From positions 1 to 32,035 of the forward strand of contig JBGSPX010000050.1 in assembly GCA_041738345.1 (NCBI GenBank): DNA of 32,035 nucleotides, in the 5' to 3' direction. A program made the translations under genes and the position numbers. How positions within the stretch are numbered: position 1 is the first letter of the stretch; every line of letters starts with the position of its first letter. Below, piece after piece: positions 31,854 to 32,035 of the stretch. Source of the stretch: Proteocatella sp041738345. GTDB lineage: Bacteria > Bacillota > Clostridia > Peptostreptococcales > Filifactoraceae. The notes under the pieces are model-generated. The model saw only the letters and a program-made list of their open reading frames with translations, ran no database searches and was not told the DNA's origin.

Positions 31854-32035
31854 AACTAACAGTTACAAATAAGTTATAAAAAGTTATAACTACCTATTAA
31901 GTTTTATAACTTTTAACTTAGAAAATTGTTGACAGCCTCCCATGTTCGTAAAGAGCATGGAGTGATAGGTATAACATTAAATAAACCTATCCAAAATCCT
32001 TTGAATTGCTGGAAGTCCCTAAAGCTAGTTAAACT
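31854..32035 (+). ncRNA. Putative group I intron (or IStron), 5' part
   Basis: The 5' exon end GAGGT (31849-31853) pairs with GCCTC (31935-31939) as helix P1, with the obligatory U-G pair exactly at the proposed splice site. The P1 loop holds a perfect 11-bp hairpin (AAGTTATAAAA 31871-31881 with TTTTATAACTT 31902-31912). P2 follows directly as CCATG / CATGG (31940-31944, 31956-31960), then a GATAGGT / ACCTATC stem (31964-31991). Then comes a group I P3/P4/P5-like stretch, TTTGAATTGCTGGAAG and TCCCTAAAGCTAG (about 32001-32027), matching the P-element consensus AATTGCnGGAA. Catalytic Q, R and S elements, any homing nuclease or IS605-type transposase/TnpB, and the 3' splice site lie outside the window. 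Confidence 0.72.

Noticed and set aside
31639..31872. A natural 77-residue mini-DapF protein
   Set aside because: Homology stops at a splice-like junction before the first catalytic Cys, and the last five residues are encoded by intron-like sequence.
1..32035. CRISPR array, rRNA or tRNA genes
   Set aside because: No regularly spaced repeats, no tRNA cloverleaf or rRNA signatures were seen in either strand.

Overview
The window is AT-rich DNA with strong AGGAGG-type ribosome binding sites, short intergenic gaps and glycine and lysine riboswitches. It encodes corrinoid methyl-transfer enzymes, flavodoxins and no respiratory genes. This points to an anaerobic low-GC Firmicute of the Clostridia, possibly Peptostreptococcales-like; the genus cannot be fixed from the sequence alone.

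Layout. (1) 1-1620: accessory region with three unrecognised minus-strand genes. One appears truncated by a 17-bp tandem duplication. Two identical 34-bp repeats lie upstream of the genes. (2) 1720-3560: DegV-type lipid-binding protein and a CPBP membrane protease on the plus strand. (3) 3572-3877: a small thioredoxin with a CGAC active site. (4) 4009-7437: a TetR-controlled flavin module with two flavodoxins, a fused double FMN-reductase and a membrane-anchored FMN-binding protein, with a clear promoter and palindromic operator. (5) 7455-23514, all minus strand: a 16-kb methyl-transfer region. Reading downstream from 23514, the order is a CobW-type GTPase, a UroD/MtaA-type methyltransferase, a corrinoid protein, a second UroD-type enzyme, a corrinoid-activating ferredoxin/ATPase (RACE), a third UroD-type enzyme, a DUF169 protein, an NMT1/TauT-type importer (permease, lipoprotein, ATPase) and an RpiR regulator. 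A terminator hairpin follows, then metN-metI-metQ, another terminator, and an AEC permease with a fourth UroD-type enzyme. (6) 23674-24853: secreted transglutaminase-like protein. (7) 24864-26612: tandem glycine riboswitch and an AGCS amino-acid/sodium symporter. (8) 26632-28117: FetAB-like metal-export ABC pair behind a large palindrome. (9) 28225 to the end: lysine riboswitch, dapA, dapB, lysA and the first part of dapF.

How the genes work together. The region-5 genes look like one catabolic or one-carbon system. A methylated compound would be imported, demethylated onto the corrinoid protein by UroD-type enzymes, and the methyl passed on. RACE would repair oxidised cobalt, and CobW would perhaps handle metal. 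No MttB/MtaB-type substrate methyltransferase and no MtrH-type tetrahydrofolate methyltransferase is present, so UroD-type proteins probably fill both roles; substrate and acceptor are unknown.

The most striking single feature is at the right edge. dapF breaks off two bases into codon 72, immediately before the conserved active-site Cys motif. It continues into sequence with group I intron features: a P1 helix with a U-G splice-site pair, a P2 hairpin and a P3/P4 core-like stretch. A self-splicing intron or IStron in a lysine biosynthesis gene, in a cluster already governed by a lysine riboswitch, would be unusual. The window ends inside it, so the 3' part cannot be seen.
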